NCBI GenBank assembly: GCA_011109175.1
Contig: RDEW01000065.1
Span: 1-61,911, forward strand
DNA length: 61,911 nucleotides
DNA from: Dicyema japonicum
Taxonomy: Eukaryota; Dicyemida; Rhombozoa; Dicyemidae
Direction of reading: 5' to 3'
The notes below the pieces were generated by a model. It was not told where the DNA came from, did not search any database, and saw only the letters and a program-made list of their open reading frames with translations. The position numbers and the translations under genes were made by a program. This document shows, in pieces, positions 31,721-43,824 of this stretch. Position 1 is the first letter of the stretch; every line of letters starts with the position of its first letter.

Positions 31721-34700
31721 ATTAAGGTTTGTTTAATATTGTTATAACAAATCAAGGCACTATCAAGAGAATTAAAAATAGTCAACATGATTCATGTCAA
31801 GAAAATATCGACTTTCAAAAAAACAAATTCTTTGATTTTTTATTAGAATCCGATTGATATTGATTGAATGACAGGTGACATGTAACCAGCACAGAATGGG
31901 TGACCCGTGCTGGACTCGACAATTTTAAGTGATTCTGACATTAGGAATGTTTGTTGGTTGGAATTAATATATTGGCCGTTTTTAATTATTCCGGCCTTTT
32001 TACATGGAGTAGTAATATTGATAATTTAGATTCACAATCCCGTCCCTAGAATCAGCCATCCTCATTGACTTCAGAATAATCTGTTGCAAATATATAACTG
32101 TTATTTCATGTTATTTTGTTCTTTTGCAGTGAAATACACAACATCTCTTAAAATCTGTATAGTTTAAGCACATTTCAGTATTTCTTTTTGAGTCATTAAG
32201 AAGCATTGTGAATGCACGCTCCGTATCCTTATGAAATCTTTATAATCTAAATGTTATTTAAATTTCTCGCTGCCATCTTCATCACTGCTATGATCATCAC
32301 ATTTTATTGTTGTTCATAGTGCTTTCGTTATGTTGTTTTATAGTGTCAAAGGAATTTTCTAAGCAACTTCGAATTGCTGATTTATTTGTTTCGTTCCAGG
32401 CTAATTTTGAAGAGATGCCATATTTCTCACAAATAAATGCTCTTACAGACCCGACTTTATATCCCTATTATAAATTTTAATTTGATTTACTTCTGGTCCT
32501 ACTCCTTCTAAATTTTGGAGGATAAATTTAAAATTAAGAATTGCAAGATTTTTACGAAATTGAACAAGCTAATAATTTTATTAATAATCAATTTATTAAC
32601 AAAAATAATATGGAATAAGAATAACTAAAGACCCATTCTGTACAATCTGTTGTCGAAAATGAATTTGTGGAGATTCCTGTAAACACGATGATCAGTACGG
32701 ATACGGCTGTATGAATAACAAACTTTACACTAATCATAACGGAAAACCAATGAATGCTCTTCACTTCTTTTTTTTTTGTTTGCTGAAAACTCCATCTATC
32801 AGATTCGAACCCACGACATTCAGATTGGATGTGATCATACGTTAAGTTCAGTCAAAGTTCACTAAACTGAGTTTAAAAAGGGCTAGTCACGCCTGTTGCT
32901 CGTGGACGATTCCCTTCAAGACTCGGTACAGGACACCTTCAAAAGTGGATAGTAACATTTTTAGTGTTTGAATCTTGTTTTTGACATTTGGAATAATGAA
33001 GATCACATCAATGGATCAACATTTTTTGCTAATGGGGATCTTATTGACCACATATGGGTCCAAACCCCCTACAATATACTCCTTCATAGTTTTGATTGTC
33101 AAATATCATTATTTTTTATTTTATTCGTCAATACAGGTTCGAATCTTGCCTTTCCTGAAATCCTGGAATATTGTGCTATGGAATCTGAGTTAAAGTACGC
33201 TTCATTATTTCTTATAAGACTGACTATTAGTACAACTAAAATTTAATGGTCTCAGGCATTAAGTTATAAAACCTGAGTCTTCCAGTGATTCAACAACTAT
33301 ACTTTACAAAGGTTAATTGATAGAATAAATATGGTGTCAATGATGGTGAGATTCTCAGCTTCTTATATGTTAACAAAGCTGGGTTTACAGCTTAACTTGA
33401 TGGCTGCTGTCGATTAACTGGTCATCAGATTGAAATGGTTGTGTAGCACCTCTTTGAATATTTATCCATGATGGAAGAAAGAGACATTGAACTAAGAACC
33501 ATTACCTGCTTTTTAAAAAACCTTCAGTCGGAATGTGGATAGGTCAGATAAGTCTCAAGTTGCAGGGGCTCGGAAATGAGTTACCAATCATGTTTGGATG
33601 AGTCATTCTGGATTCTCTCCTCCACGCCCCTGATAGTGGGCCGATTATTTTGACGAACTCCTGTTTTTTCCGTGTTAACTTTTAAAAACGATCAATTCTT
33701 CATTGTGAATCAATTATGGGAAATGAAGTTTCGTCGTTTAAATAAAATGGTTGGGTTGTATCAAATGACAACTGATATAGAGGTATGTTCTTGGAGCAAC
33801 TCTTCCTCGCTTTTATCCTTGTTAATATTTTGGGTTATTGACCAGTCTGACAGAGTAGCTCGACTTCTTGTGGCCAAAGATTCCTGACGTTTCCAAGTAG
33901 AAAGGAACAGTTATCCACGTCCTTCAACTCATCGACCTGGATGGGATTGGAACTGCAGTATTCAATTTTTATAGGTAATAACGACATTTGAACAAACAAA
34001 GAAGATGAAGATCACTCATTCGTATAAAAGTAGAGTCTAACAAATTTATTTGCCGCCTGGTTAGTATTATGTAGTTATATATGACCAAATGAGAAATAAT
34101 TAATGATCCTTGCTTTCAGAAATAGAAAAATGTTTGAAAAGACAAATGCTCTTCAAATATTGTAATCACGTGTGTAGAACTTCTGAAACTTTACTCAGAG
34201 TCTCTGTTTGTGCAATTTCATATTATAAATGGTAAAATATAAACAAATAATTTGTTAACAAAAGGTAGATAAAAACAATGTTTATTATTTTAAATACGCC
34301 ACTAGATGCAAAAAAACACATTTTAAATATTTTAATAAATATTTATTAAAAATAATAGATAATTAATATTATATTACAAAAAAGCATGTCCTACATGTCA
34401 GTAAGATTTTTTCGAGTTTTTTTATAATTAATTATTTTCTGTTGTTTGCCTTGTCGAAAAATCCCTTTCTTTCTTTGTTTACTTCAAATCCTAAAAGGCA
34501 TCAAATGAACTACCTATTTGAATACGGCCAATAGTAGGTCAGTATCCCGAATGGATCTCTAGCTTCTCTAATCCACTGGAGAGGTTCCCACAATTGGGGA
34601 TCTAGATAAACGTGATGCTTGAAATGAAGCGCCAAATGACTCATTTCTGCTCTGTACTTTCTTCAAATCGAATTAGCTTAAAGTAATCCATTCGTCTCAG

Positions 34701-35330
34701 CAGAAGCTTAGTGAACAGTCGGGATCCAAAGAATATATAGAGCTTCTTCATCCACTGGTGGGGCTCATAATGTGTTGATGTCGATATACGCGATTGTTGA
34801 GAAGAGCCGTGAACTTAATGTGACCGTGGTAACTAGAAACATTTTAGACAATTCTCTTGACTTCTTTCATATATCGGGGGTTGAAAATTAAATACATGCA
34901 AAATTAGAGTAGTTGGTAAATTTTTGATAAATCTGCTAAGGACTGGTTATTAATTGGTTTTTTTAGTAGAAAAAAGTCATAGTTAATTATCGTTATGAGT
35001 TTATGACGATGCATGTCTCTTCCTCTTGTATATGACGAAGTGATTGAATTAAGAGACATAGTATAAACGATATTAGTTCGATAGAAAAAATGTAGATGTC
35101 CGTAGCTTTAATATCTAAGTCGTAGAAATGAGAAAATATGACAATAGTGAAGAACATCAAAGTAGACAAGACACTCCTTAATAGTTCGAGATCCGATTTA
35201 GTAGACACATGAATAAAAGATTCTCAATAACTGAATCTAAATAAATGATTCTTTCATCCTATTCGCTAACCTTTACAACTGCATAAAAAAGACAAATTCC
35301 TATAACAAATAAGAAAAATATGTATAATTA
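31721..35330. other. Single-copy AT-rich region, little recognisable
   Basis: Nothing firm. Frame 32968-33246 (92 codons) and 33672-33887 are the longest but show no motif. Around 34525-34760 two related phrases occur (CCACTGGAGAGGTTCCCACA and CCACTGGTGGGGCTC). Similar wording appears in the LINE insertion at 59.65 kb (CCACTGGAGAGGTTTCCACA), so old LINE pieces are likely. Confidence 0.3.
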
Positions 35331-35650
35331 AAAAGAACTGGGATTCTTGTTACATTTTATAAACAATTTATATAACCCACGATGACACATCTTATCACAT
35401 TTTATGAACAATTTATATAACACACGATGCACGTCCATTGATGGGAATTCAGGTGGGCTTCCACTAGGAGATGATAGGTTTTCGAAGTGGATGTGGTAGA
35501 TGGTGTGAATTTCGTTATATAATAATTGTTCAACGAGTTTATTAAACAAAGATTAAACAAGATTAAACAAAGTCGGAGAAATGGCAAAACCTATAGGACA
35601 CCGTTTGTAAGGTGATAGATCAGGTAGCACATTGCAACGAGTTCTGGGCA
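35328..35650 (-). mobile_element. Jockey-type RT fragment
   Basis: The minus strand near 35630-35540 reads TNGV, then PIGFAISPTLFNL in an adjacent frame, reminiscent of the NGVPQGS--SP-LFNL block. It continues VEQLLYNEIHTIYHIHFENL. Short and degenerate. Confidence 0.35.
35352..35427 (+). repeat. Tandem repeat, about 1.7 copies of a 45-bp unit
   Basis: ACATTTTATAAACAATTTAT recurs 45 bp later as ACATTTTATGAACAATTTAT, both followed by ATAAC-CACGATG. In the minus frame this duplicates LYKLFIKC. Confidence 0.8.
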
Positions 35651-36832
35651 AGGGGTATGAAGCTTCCTAGTTCGATTATACAAATTCTTAATTGTTTTTT
35701 TCTTAATGGATTACAACACAATTTCTTTGAGCAATTTCATCGCCCCATTTGGTCTTCTCACAAACATTTTCCCCACCAGTTCCGTGACTGTGTTGGGTAG
35801 AAAGTCATCATCGGGAGAAGAGAGCTCATCAGTATTGTCGGGATCACATAATTGATTTCAAGAAATTAACTATTGGTATTTTTGGGTTAATAATAATAAC
35901 ACAATTTCTATGAGGACATTCCGTCGAGACTTCTAGCCTGCACATTGTCCACTGTCGCACAACCATGTTAAGCACAGATTCCAGACTCTTTAAGGTTTAT
36001 TTACATCAAATTTGGATATTTCATTCATACAAGTGATGGGAACTAAATGGATAAGACTATAATTTTTTTTCTCTTTTCAAAAAAGCCAAAAATCTCACTT
36101 TCCTGAACTTATCTGAATATTTTATTAAATGAAAAGTATTGAATAAGTTAACTAAGTCATTGATAATAATTATTATTCTAGACAGATCAGAAAAAAAGGA
36201 TTTAAAAAATTTTATCAAAAAAATATAAGCCATTCTGTAAATTTGTTAAAAGATTATAGAATGATTCGCAATCTATTATAGATAATCTTGTCTCGTGTAG
36301 ATAACGTTTGGACAATAAAAATAAAACTATTTACCTATGCCAAGCGAAAGATAACTTATTTTGATTTTTAAATTTGAAAGAAATTTATTAAAAACATTTA
36401 GGCTTAAATAGATTAGGATTAAAGTTAATTCATATTGAGTGATTCCCTTTATTAACAATATTGATTATAAATCAAATCTGATTTTTCTAAATATCATAAA
36501 AAATTGACTTATAGTTTATCCTGACTCATTCTCTCCATTTTGGAATATTTTCTGAGAACGATAGAATTTGTCGCCAAAGAGCAAATAGTGCCTGTGGAAT
36601 AAAGATATGGAATCTAATAAAAACCGACCGGGATTGAGCGTCATATGAGTAAACTGGAATCTGTTAGTTTATTAGAAGTATTGAATGACCAACCAATCTT
36701 CTTATCTTCTATTATTTATAAATATAATTGGAAATTTAGTTTTAAAAGCACAGTCGTGTTATTCACAAATATAAAAATACTTTGAGTTAAACTTTGCCGT
36801 GAATTGGCTGTCTGCCATATTAGTACTTCTCC
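35651..36832. other. Jockey 3' tail, then AT-rich sequence
   Basis: At 35841-35900 the plus strand has GGGATCACATAATTGATT followed by GGGTTAATAATAATAA, the 3' end shared by jockey copies here. The body upstream is not readable. The rest to 36832 shows nothing. Confidence 0.4.
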
Positions 36833-36839
36833 ATGGCTG

Positions 36840-37400
36840 ACTTAACAGTCATAGAGGGTCATTGGCTCTGATATCCCAACCAATGATCACGTCATAGGAC
36901 ATAGCGTAGTACTAGGGGGCAAGAAGCAGTTGGAGGCACATAGATGATCTCCAAGGAAATTTTTCCATTTTTTGTTTCATATGAGATTGCCTTGACTTCA
37001 GAAACATTATCTAGTCCCAGGATATTTTTCTCCCACTGAAGTGATGTAAACACATTTAAAATCTTTTCTATATAAAATGTGTATGCCATCACTCCTTTTC
37101 TTCCGGTTAGTCCGTATTGACTTTTATCCAGTGAACATTGGAGTAGGACTATTTATAGGGAGTTTCATCTTTTGATTCAAAACCACTCAGATCTACAGTT
37201 CTCAATAGAGAGATCAGTTCCAATATTTTGCCCCTTACTAAGTTGACTTCTAGTTGTAGAACCGTGGTCCGTATGTTGGGGTGGGTTAGGGGTTCCTCTC
37301 TAGTCGTTTAAGCTGAAACGCGTGCCTCCGAAAGACAGTAGGTAAATGTATAATGGTTCTCTTGGAGGAACATTAGGTTTCCTCAGCGCGTTGCAAGAAT
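36840..37400 (-). mobile_element. Jockey-type LINE endonuclease fragment (copy B)
   Basis: Paralogue of 140-760 at about 93% identity by eye. The minus-strand frame runs from about 37092 to 36892 and keeps NGKISLE followed by a PPT motif. It is broken before the catalytic GD/NA-like segment, which reads on in another frame. Similarity with copy A starts inside this fragment. Confidence 0.5.
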
Positions 37401-37474
37401 AATTAAAATAATCATGACTGTTTAAGCTACCAAGACAAGATCGAAGTGAAAAATCATATTATTACTATTTTATT

Positions 37475-39440
37475 ATTATTGTTATCAGCACTGCCGAGAA
37501 CACATAAAAAAACAAAAGTCAATTAAGGTTCCGTTGTGCCGCGCCGGCCACCCTTTGCACCAATCGCATCCAAAGGCCTCTCCGTTTCGCAAGATCTCTT
37601 AGTTCATCGAGGTCATCCATTTTTTTCAACTCCCTGCCTATGGCTTTAGGTCCTCATTTAGCGTGATAGGTAAGGTTGTTCTAGGCCTTCCTCGGAATGA
37701 TTTCGTTTTTTCCATGAAATATTCATCTATTACGTGATTTGCCGGACATTTAGGTCCATCCTCAGAATGTGACTTATCAGTCTCTATCTCGATCTTCTAA
37801 TTTCCATGGATAATGGTTCTGTTTTGCTTAACTTATATAATTGTTCGTTTTTGATATTCATTTTGTAGTGAATATTAAGTGCCTTCCGAAGCATACTGCG
37901 GTCGAAACTGTCAATAGACTCCATTGCCCGTTTAAACAAACCCCATGTCCCACAGTTATATATTAGGATGGGCACAACAAAGTATTTGTATATCTAAAGC
38001 TTTATTTTTCACAAAGTCTTCTTCCCGAACTTTATATTTTAGATAGGCTTCTGAAAGCACCAGATGCAAGGATTTTCCGTCGAGCTACATCTTCCTCGTC
38101 CCCCAAGAGCGATCCGACCTTCTTATGTCTTCTCTACGTCTCATCGGATATCCTCTATGCACCGCTGAATGATGTAAATTCCGTTTTGTCAGTGTTTATC
38201 TTCAAGAATTATTTTTGGAAAATGTTAGGAAGATATTCGTTTATGTACTTGAGAAATTCAGAATCATCCGATACAAAGTCCAGATCGTCTGCGTAAATCA
38301 ACTCATAATATTGTCCTTTAATAGATAATCAGAAATCACTCAGTGCAGCCTCAAGATAAATAATAAATAGAATAGGAGACAACGAATCCCCTTGTGGAAC
38401 TCCCCGAGTGGTTTTAAAAAAATTGGAAGCGGTATTTCCGATTTTGACAGTCAGGTGAGTATCTTCTAGGAGCAAGGAAATAATTCTAACATCATCCGTG
38501 TCTAGAAATGTATTCAGAATGTTAATAAGTAGTCCCCTGTACAGAGTCGAATGCACGACTCATGTCGATCCCCAGAACTTCTATGCATTTTTTGTATTTC
38601 TGACATATAGCGCCAGACCATCTGTGCGTCCATACTATGTCGGCGGTTGATCTTTTTTCCCTGAAACCGCTTTGTCAGGCGATAAGAATTTGTCGACTTT
38701 CCTTTGATTCGATTTAATACAATGATAGAGAGGGTTTTCCGTAAGACCGATAATAGAATTATTGGTCTTAGACTGTTTGCGGGACCTCTAGGTTTCCCAG
38801 GTTTTGGTATTGGAATTAGCCATCCTCTCCCAATTCCAATATCGTTTTTGTCTTCAAATGCTTTATTTGGTATGATGGTGATTATTTCACCCAATTCAGT
38901 GGGTCCACATTTTATTAACTCTGCAGGTATATTATTAGGACCAGCCGCTTTCCTGTAGTTTAGTTTTCCTATAGCCTTGATAGTTTCCGCGATAATAATA
39001 GGGCAGTTAAGAGGAGCCGTTGATGTTATTGGAGATTTGTTTTCAATTTCTTGATTGTTAAAGATGTCATAGTAGTGTGAAGAGACTATGTTCGCCTTTT
39101 CAATAACATTCAATACTGATCGTCGATGTTGGTCGTGAATAACAATATTCCCTGGTCGTTTCTTTTTGCTAATAATCCGAATGGCTTTGAACATTTTGGA
39201 TCCGTTCTTATATTTCTTGATTTCATCGACCTGTTCCTCCACTTCCTTTTTTATCTTTGTCTCTTGAATGCTGCAAATACTGGCACCATGGATAGACAAA
39301 TCACGTGCGAGTTGATGTTTTTTGGTGATGAACTTCAAGCCTCGAGTGTTGAAAGTACCAAGAGAGAATGGGCAACGGGTAATTAAGCGCGAAGAAGACA
39401 TATTTTCAAAGAGGGACGTCACCACCTCAACCAAAAAAAT
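37475..39440 (-). mobile_element. RTE-type LINE with internal deletion, private to copy B
   Basis: Copy A has an empty site at about 810-830. The minus-strand ORF 39434-38514 (306 codons) starts at the element's 5' end. It begins with endonuclease (LGTFNTRGLKFITKKHQLA, SICSIQETKIK) and passes directly to the pre-RT region. RT block 1-2 follows (LNYRKAAGPNNIPAELIKCG, PIPKPGKPRGPANSLRPIIL), so most of the endonuclease is missing. RT continues in 38556-38329 (TTRGVPQGDSLSPILFIIYL) and LIYADDLDF near 38300. The C-terminus is CGTWGLFKRAMESIDSF (37975-37784) and DDLDELRDLAKRRGLW near 37600. Non-autonomous. Confidence 0.88.
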
Positions 39441-39924
39441 TTTTTACATCTACAATAAATTTATAAAATTAAATTTGATATTTGTTAAAATGGATCTTTG
39501 ATTTAACCTTAAATTTACACAGCAATGCTAAATTTTCTACATGTGATATTAAACGTTAAGTTTTAGACTGGAAATTGATTTGGGACATACAAATAAGTAT
39601 GAGATATCAGTGATCTCAAGACTAGATAATGATCATTATTTCACCATTTTTACATTCCTCATATTTTGAACTAACTTTCGATTCTGATTGTGATCGGACT
39701 TGTCTTTCTGATTATCTATTAAACTCTTCATTTGAGCTCGGCCTTTTCAAAAACGGAATATGATATTGCTAGCTATTTTATATAGCCTGCGATATGATAT
39801 TGTTAACTCTCATTAATAATATTAATTATTTCTAATCACTGAGAAAAAAGATAACAAATAATTATAGATATTCGTTTCTATTGGTTGCCAAACCCACCAC
39901 TTTTATTTAACAAATACAGCGGGA

Positions 39925-40212
39925 AATGGCAAATGATTCAAAGTTGTACCCATCTATTACAGCTTGATTGCAAGGCAATTTTTTGTCAGCGATGACTGAG
40001 ATGGAACAAAGAGAAAGAAGAGTAGTAATTTTCGGTAATGAAGTCATTGGGGATCGAGAAAACAGAGTATTGTTATTAGAAATACTTAATAGTGAGAATG
40101 TGAGAGTATTAAATTCTCTACAAAATGATTCTTTTTATTACTAAAATCCAGACGACGTTGTTAGAGAATATGTTAGTTATAAAGTACATAGTACAGTTAT
40201 TATTGAGGCTAA
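39925..40212 (+). pseudogene. Small ORF conserved in both duplicates (copy B)
   Basis: Copy of 1260-1575. B carries an early stop after about 13 codons, but the rest of the frame (TEMEQRERRVVIFG onward) is open to the same stop near 40143. Function unknown. It lies tail to tail with the tetraspanin gene. Confidence 0.25.
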
Positions 40213-40953
40213 CTAAACATTAAAAACACAGCAAACTGTTATACTCAAAGTCAAGACTGTTCCGGCGACTAAATATCCACTAATCAAATTTAAATAATTT
40301 TGAAGTATTGAAAAACATGGCTACATTTAGTAAATTCTACAACCGTCAAATACGCCCCAGCATTTGTGCATGGAAATACTGGACAACAACTAGCCGGTAA
40401 TTTCCAATGGTCATAATCAGAGGGACCCCATAGACCACAGCATTTGAAATGTGTTTGATAAAAATCGATGTCATATTTATAGACTTCTGGATTCGTGATG
40501 AATTTTTTACCCTCATCTTCAATAAAGGTTGTCAACTAAAGTATATTGGTGAATAAAGTTATATTTATAGGGACTATACAAACCGAAATCATGTTCGACA
40601 AGAAGAATATCATAGTCGTTAGCGCAAATATAAATATAAGAAAATGCGAAATTGAAAACTATTGATGGTAATCATAAATTTACAAGTAATTTGAACCATC
40701 TCAATTCTTTTCTTGAAAAAAACACGATTCCTAAGATTAGTCCAACTGTGGCGATTAAAGCGGCAATCAAAATAATGGCTCCAGAAATCTTTAAATAATT
40801 TCTATCCAAATTTCTTTGTATCAGTATAGAGTTTAAAAGTGTTCCACCACAAAAAAATCCAAACACGGTAAAGAACTGCCTTATGAAATTAACGAAAACC
40901 CCCAACAAAAGAAGATTTATGACTATAATGACTTTAATAGTGCATGATTTCAT
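40213..40953 (-). CDS. Tetraspanin
   Basis: Four-pass membrane scaffold protein of the tetraspanin family, 206 residues from five exons: 40953-40900, 40875-40684, 40658-40584, 40535-40344 and 40320-40213. Introns are 24, 25, 48 and 23 bp, all phase 0. Membrane segments lie near residues 5-32, 53-76, 83-105 and 183-203. The large extracellular loop has the diagnostic CCG (139-141) plus Cys157, 158, 163 and 173, six in all. The first intron is open if retained, but its removal makes membrane segment 1 continuous. No lesions. The 3' exon is duplicated at 1579-1735. Start chosen at the first Met before segment 1. Confidence 0.9.
40321..40343 (-). other. 23-bp intron, tetraspanin last intron
   Basis: Minus strand GTTGTAG...AATGTAG. 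Retention would end the protein before membrane segment 4; removal gives SGYLVAGTVLTLSITVCC, a good segment 4. The same intron is at 1687-1709 in A with one base changed. Confidence 0.85.
40536..40583 (-). other. 48-bp intron, tetraspanin
   Basis: Minus strand GTTTGTATAG...TACTTTAG between FLSNMIS and LTTFIEDEG. It carries an in-frame stop. A 39-bp alternative using the donor GTCCCT keeps the same phase. Confidence 0.7.
40659..40683 (-). other. 25-bp intron, tetraspanin
   Basis: Minus strand GTAAATTT...ATCAATAG between KLL and FSISHFLIF. It contains an in-frame stop, so it must be removed for segment 3 to be made. Confidence 0.85.
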
Positions 40954-41213
40954 TGGGCTGGTGCGCCGTTTTTTTTTATTTTATATCGATTCATTATCAC
41001 GTAGAAAGAAAAGAAAAATAAAACATAAAATTAATGGATTGACGAGTGGTTTTAATTGCTTAATTAAGTAGATTAGTGGATTGGATGTCATATCGCTAAC
41101 AATAAACGGTTTTGCAATTTCCATATTTCCTTATACTCGGTGAGTGCAATATTGGGGTGTTAAAATAAATAAAAAAAGTAAATAAATTTACGTAACAAAA
41201 CAATCTAAAATAA

Positions 41214-41600
41214 TTAGTTAATAGGATTGATGTTTGTATTACACTCCAACAAGTCAATGAATAGATTTTTTTGTTTTGGGACGCTTGAATTTTTGACTCG
41301 TCTAGGAAATCGGATCGCTACACGATCAGGATACCTTCGTGAGCGCTGCTGGTTATTTGAGTGAATCTGTAACTTTTTGTTTAATAATTTTCCGAACATT
41401 GATCGTATTTAAGAAACGACGCTTACATCGAAATTCACGACTCCACACTTGAATAATCAAATACCTTATTTGACATCCTCTTTTGTCTCCGAGTATGGTT
41501 TTTGCCACTCAATTGGACGTTCTTTTTGATTTCGCCAGTAATCATAAACCAATTATTAAAACTATAAGCCAACAGAGCTGAGAAGAAAGAAAAAAAATTG
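41214..41600 (-). pseudogene. Unidentified small-protein remnants
   Basis: The minus strand reads FSALLAYSFNNW (hydrophobic) and, one base out of frame, VYDYWRNQKERPIEWQKPYS then ETKEDVK-stop (stop at 41466-41468). The style is that of a small single-pass mitochondrial membrane subunit. A separate basic frame of 61 codons (41399-41214) follows. The frame change could be a lesion or an unrecognised intron. Confidence 0.3.
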
Positions 41601-42299
41601 AAATTCGTATAAAAATGAAGCCGGAAATGTTATCAACGACTTATCTGAACAAACTTGCCATTCTAAGCTGTTGTTGAGTCATCCATAAATTGTTTAATTG
41701 GTCCGATAAAAAATATTCAACTCGGTATTATTTCGAATAATTCTTCTTCAGGTTGTTTATTTTTTTCGAAAACTGATGATTAAGTCTATATGTTTTAGAA
41801 AATGAAGAATTGAATTTGGTTTTTATACTGCGGTTATCCTAAAGCCAAATGCCATAAGATAAATGCTTGAATAATCAACCACAAATGTGATTAAATTCCA
41901 TCTATGCTTAATTCTATTTTGTCATTACAGACTAGAGAAAACTATCCCATTTGCAATTTAGAAGATCAGTCAGCTAAATCGGTAGTAAATAATATAAACA
42001 TTTAGCAGAAGCTACCAGGCTGTGCGTGCAGCAAACTCCTACTCTGTTAGTTGGTTACAAATACCTGATTATTGCAATTCATAAATACAATTATCGTATT
42101 TTCCTTAATGAAATCAGACTAAGTCAAAATAATCATAATAATTTAAAATTCTGAATGTGTCAAGTTTTCGAGAATTCACAATCTCATAAAACGGCGTACT
42201 ACTTTCAATAAGTAAAGGTACCAATCATCATTTGCAGAATCCTTCCTTTCTTCAAAACAGGCTAATTCGTTTGAAACCGATCTCAACGGCTCTGTTTAC
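41601..42299. other. No gene seen
   Basis: AT-rich, with no motif recognised. Confidence 0.35.
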
Positions 42300-43330
42300 C
42301 GACCGAATTTGAGTAAAATCATGGTAAAGAACTGGCAAATCATTATAGCCTACTCTAAGAGAAAGTCTCAAACGATTATGATTTTAATAAAGAGTTTCAA
42401 AAGTGACCTAGTGTTAATTTCATTGTGGTCACTCATTATTTATTCATTTGGAGAATCTGAATATATTACGAGGAATCCCAAACTAAGGGTTTCAACCAGC
42501 ACTAAAGTTCTCAATAAACATGAGACTTTATGGAGTTCAAATTGGACTAAGGCAAGTCGAACTTAACACAATTGCCGTTGGAATGGCTGTCTGTATCAAT
42601 CTGCAGCTGACGTACGAAACACGTGACTAAACAACTATGATTTCACTCGAAGCTGCAAGCATATATGTTACGGAAGATCTCAATAGAGATGAACTCTTCC
42701 AGATTAGCGGATTCCATTATATTGGCCTTTAATCTTTTCTGTCGACGAAAGTACATGAATCGAATATTTCAGTGTGATTACTCTGAAAGCGGTTACTGTG
42801 ATCGTCGTGGACGACTTTGAGATTAATATTTGCAACCAGGCACTTACCAAAGTGGAGATTTCATCGAAACCCATACACGAATGATAAGTTAGGCGGCTAA
42901 CGATGGCTAATATTGGAAGGAATACTAAAATTGACTAAGATGGGCTTCTCATACTTTAAGACATGGCTGTAATCTCAAGAAATGATCAATTTGAAGTTAT
43001 TCTAATTACCACTGGATAGGCCCTCTCCTCTCAATGATTCCTCAATTCGGTAATCTACCTATTTTAGTTTCCGACACTGGATACGACGTCGAATCTCCTT
43101 CCTTCCGATACCACTTGGCGGGATCCAAGATAGTCCAACAGGCGTTGGCGTCCCACAAATGATGCCACTACCGTACATTATCTTGGAGAGTGTCACTCGA
43201 ATAAGAAAGATACTTTTTTGGAGACATAACTGTTATGAAAAGGCCAAACTATTCTTTAAATGAACTTGTTTTATTATGATGAGTCCGGTTATAGACTCGT
43301 ATATAAAACTTTAGGATCTTTACAGTTTTT
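42300..43330 (+). mobile_element. Jockey-type LINE, very decayed
   Basis: The plus strand shows VKNWQIIIAYSK (42321, like the W---II-PI-K block). Near 43085-43175 RVRISFLPIPLGGIQDSP is followed by GVGVPQMM, matching the RT segment R-VRI----S-----GVPQG. Only B has this block (inside 40371-44802). Confidence 0.4.
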
Positions 43331-43824
43331 TTTACGCAATTTATGTCCTAGCCATAGTTGATACAAAGTTATATTATGTTACGGATCGTACGTGCCTCGG
43401 TCCAAACATGGTCGAGGATAAAATAGTTACAAAATTTTCTATAGTAGAATCACTTAAATATACCCAATAAGTTTACCTCTGATATTAAAAATTCTGTAGA
43501 ACAATAAAATTAAGAAATCCAAATTAAAAAATTAATCACCAAATGTCATAAATCAATGGCAGTCCTCATGCTAAAAAAAATAAAAAAAATAAAATAGATA
43601 AAATCTAATCACTACTAAAATAACAAGAGCATAGCTTTAAAAAAATATAATTTTAAGCCTTGTTCTTTTATCCATATAATTTAAACTAACTTTAAGCAAT
43701 AACTCAATAACCCTTAAATCCAAACCAAAACAGCTCAACTAAAAACCTAAACATTACCGAAATAAAAACCCTAACACTGAAAACTCTCAAAAGTGTAAAT
43801 TATTAATCAGATTTATTAATTAAA
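43331..43824. other. AT-rich, no gene seen
   Basis: Long A-rich stretch on the plus strand (43510-43790) with no frame. Confidence 0.4.

Noticed and set aside
38704-39386. Two plus-strand ORFs of 84-86 codons
   Set aside because: They lie antisense to the LINE ORF 39434-38514 and have no motif of their own.
40290-40535. Tetraspanin exon read as ending ...HVFQYFKII
   Set aside because: That end is read through a 23-bp intron; splicing gives membrane segment 4 and a stop at 40213.
43500-43790. A-rich plus-strand stretch as a coding lysine/asparagine-rich gene
   Set aside because: No frame stays open long enough and there is no conserved pattern.
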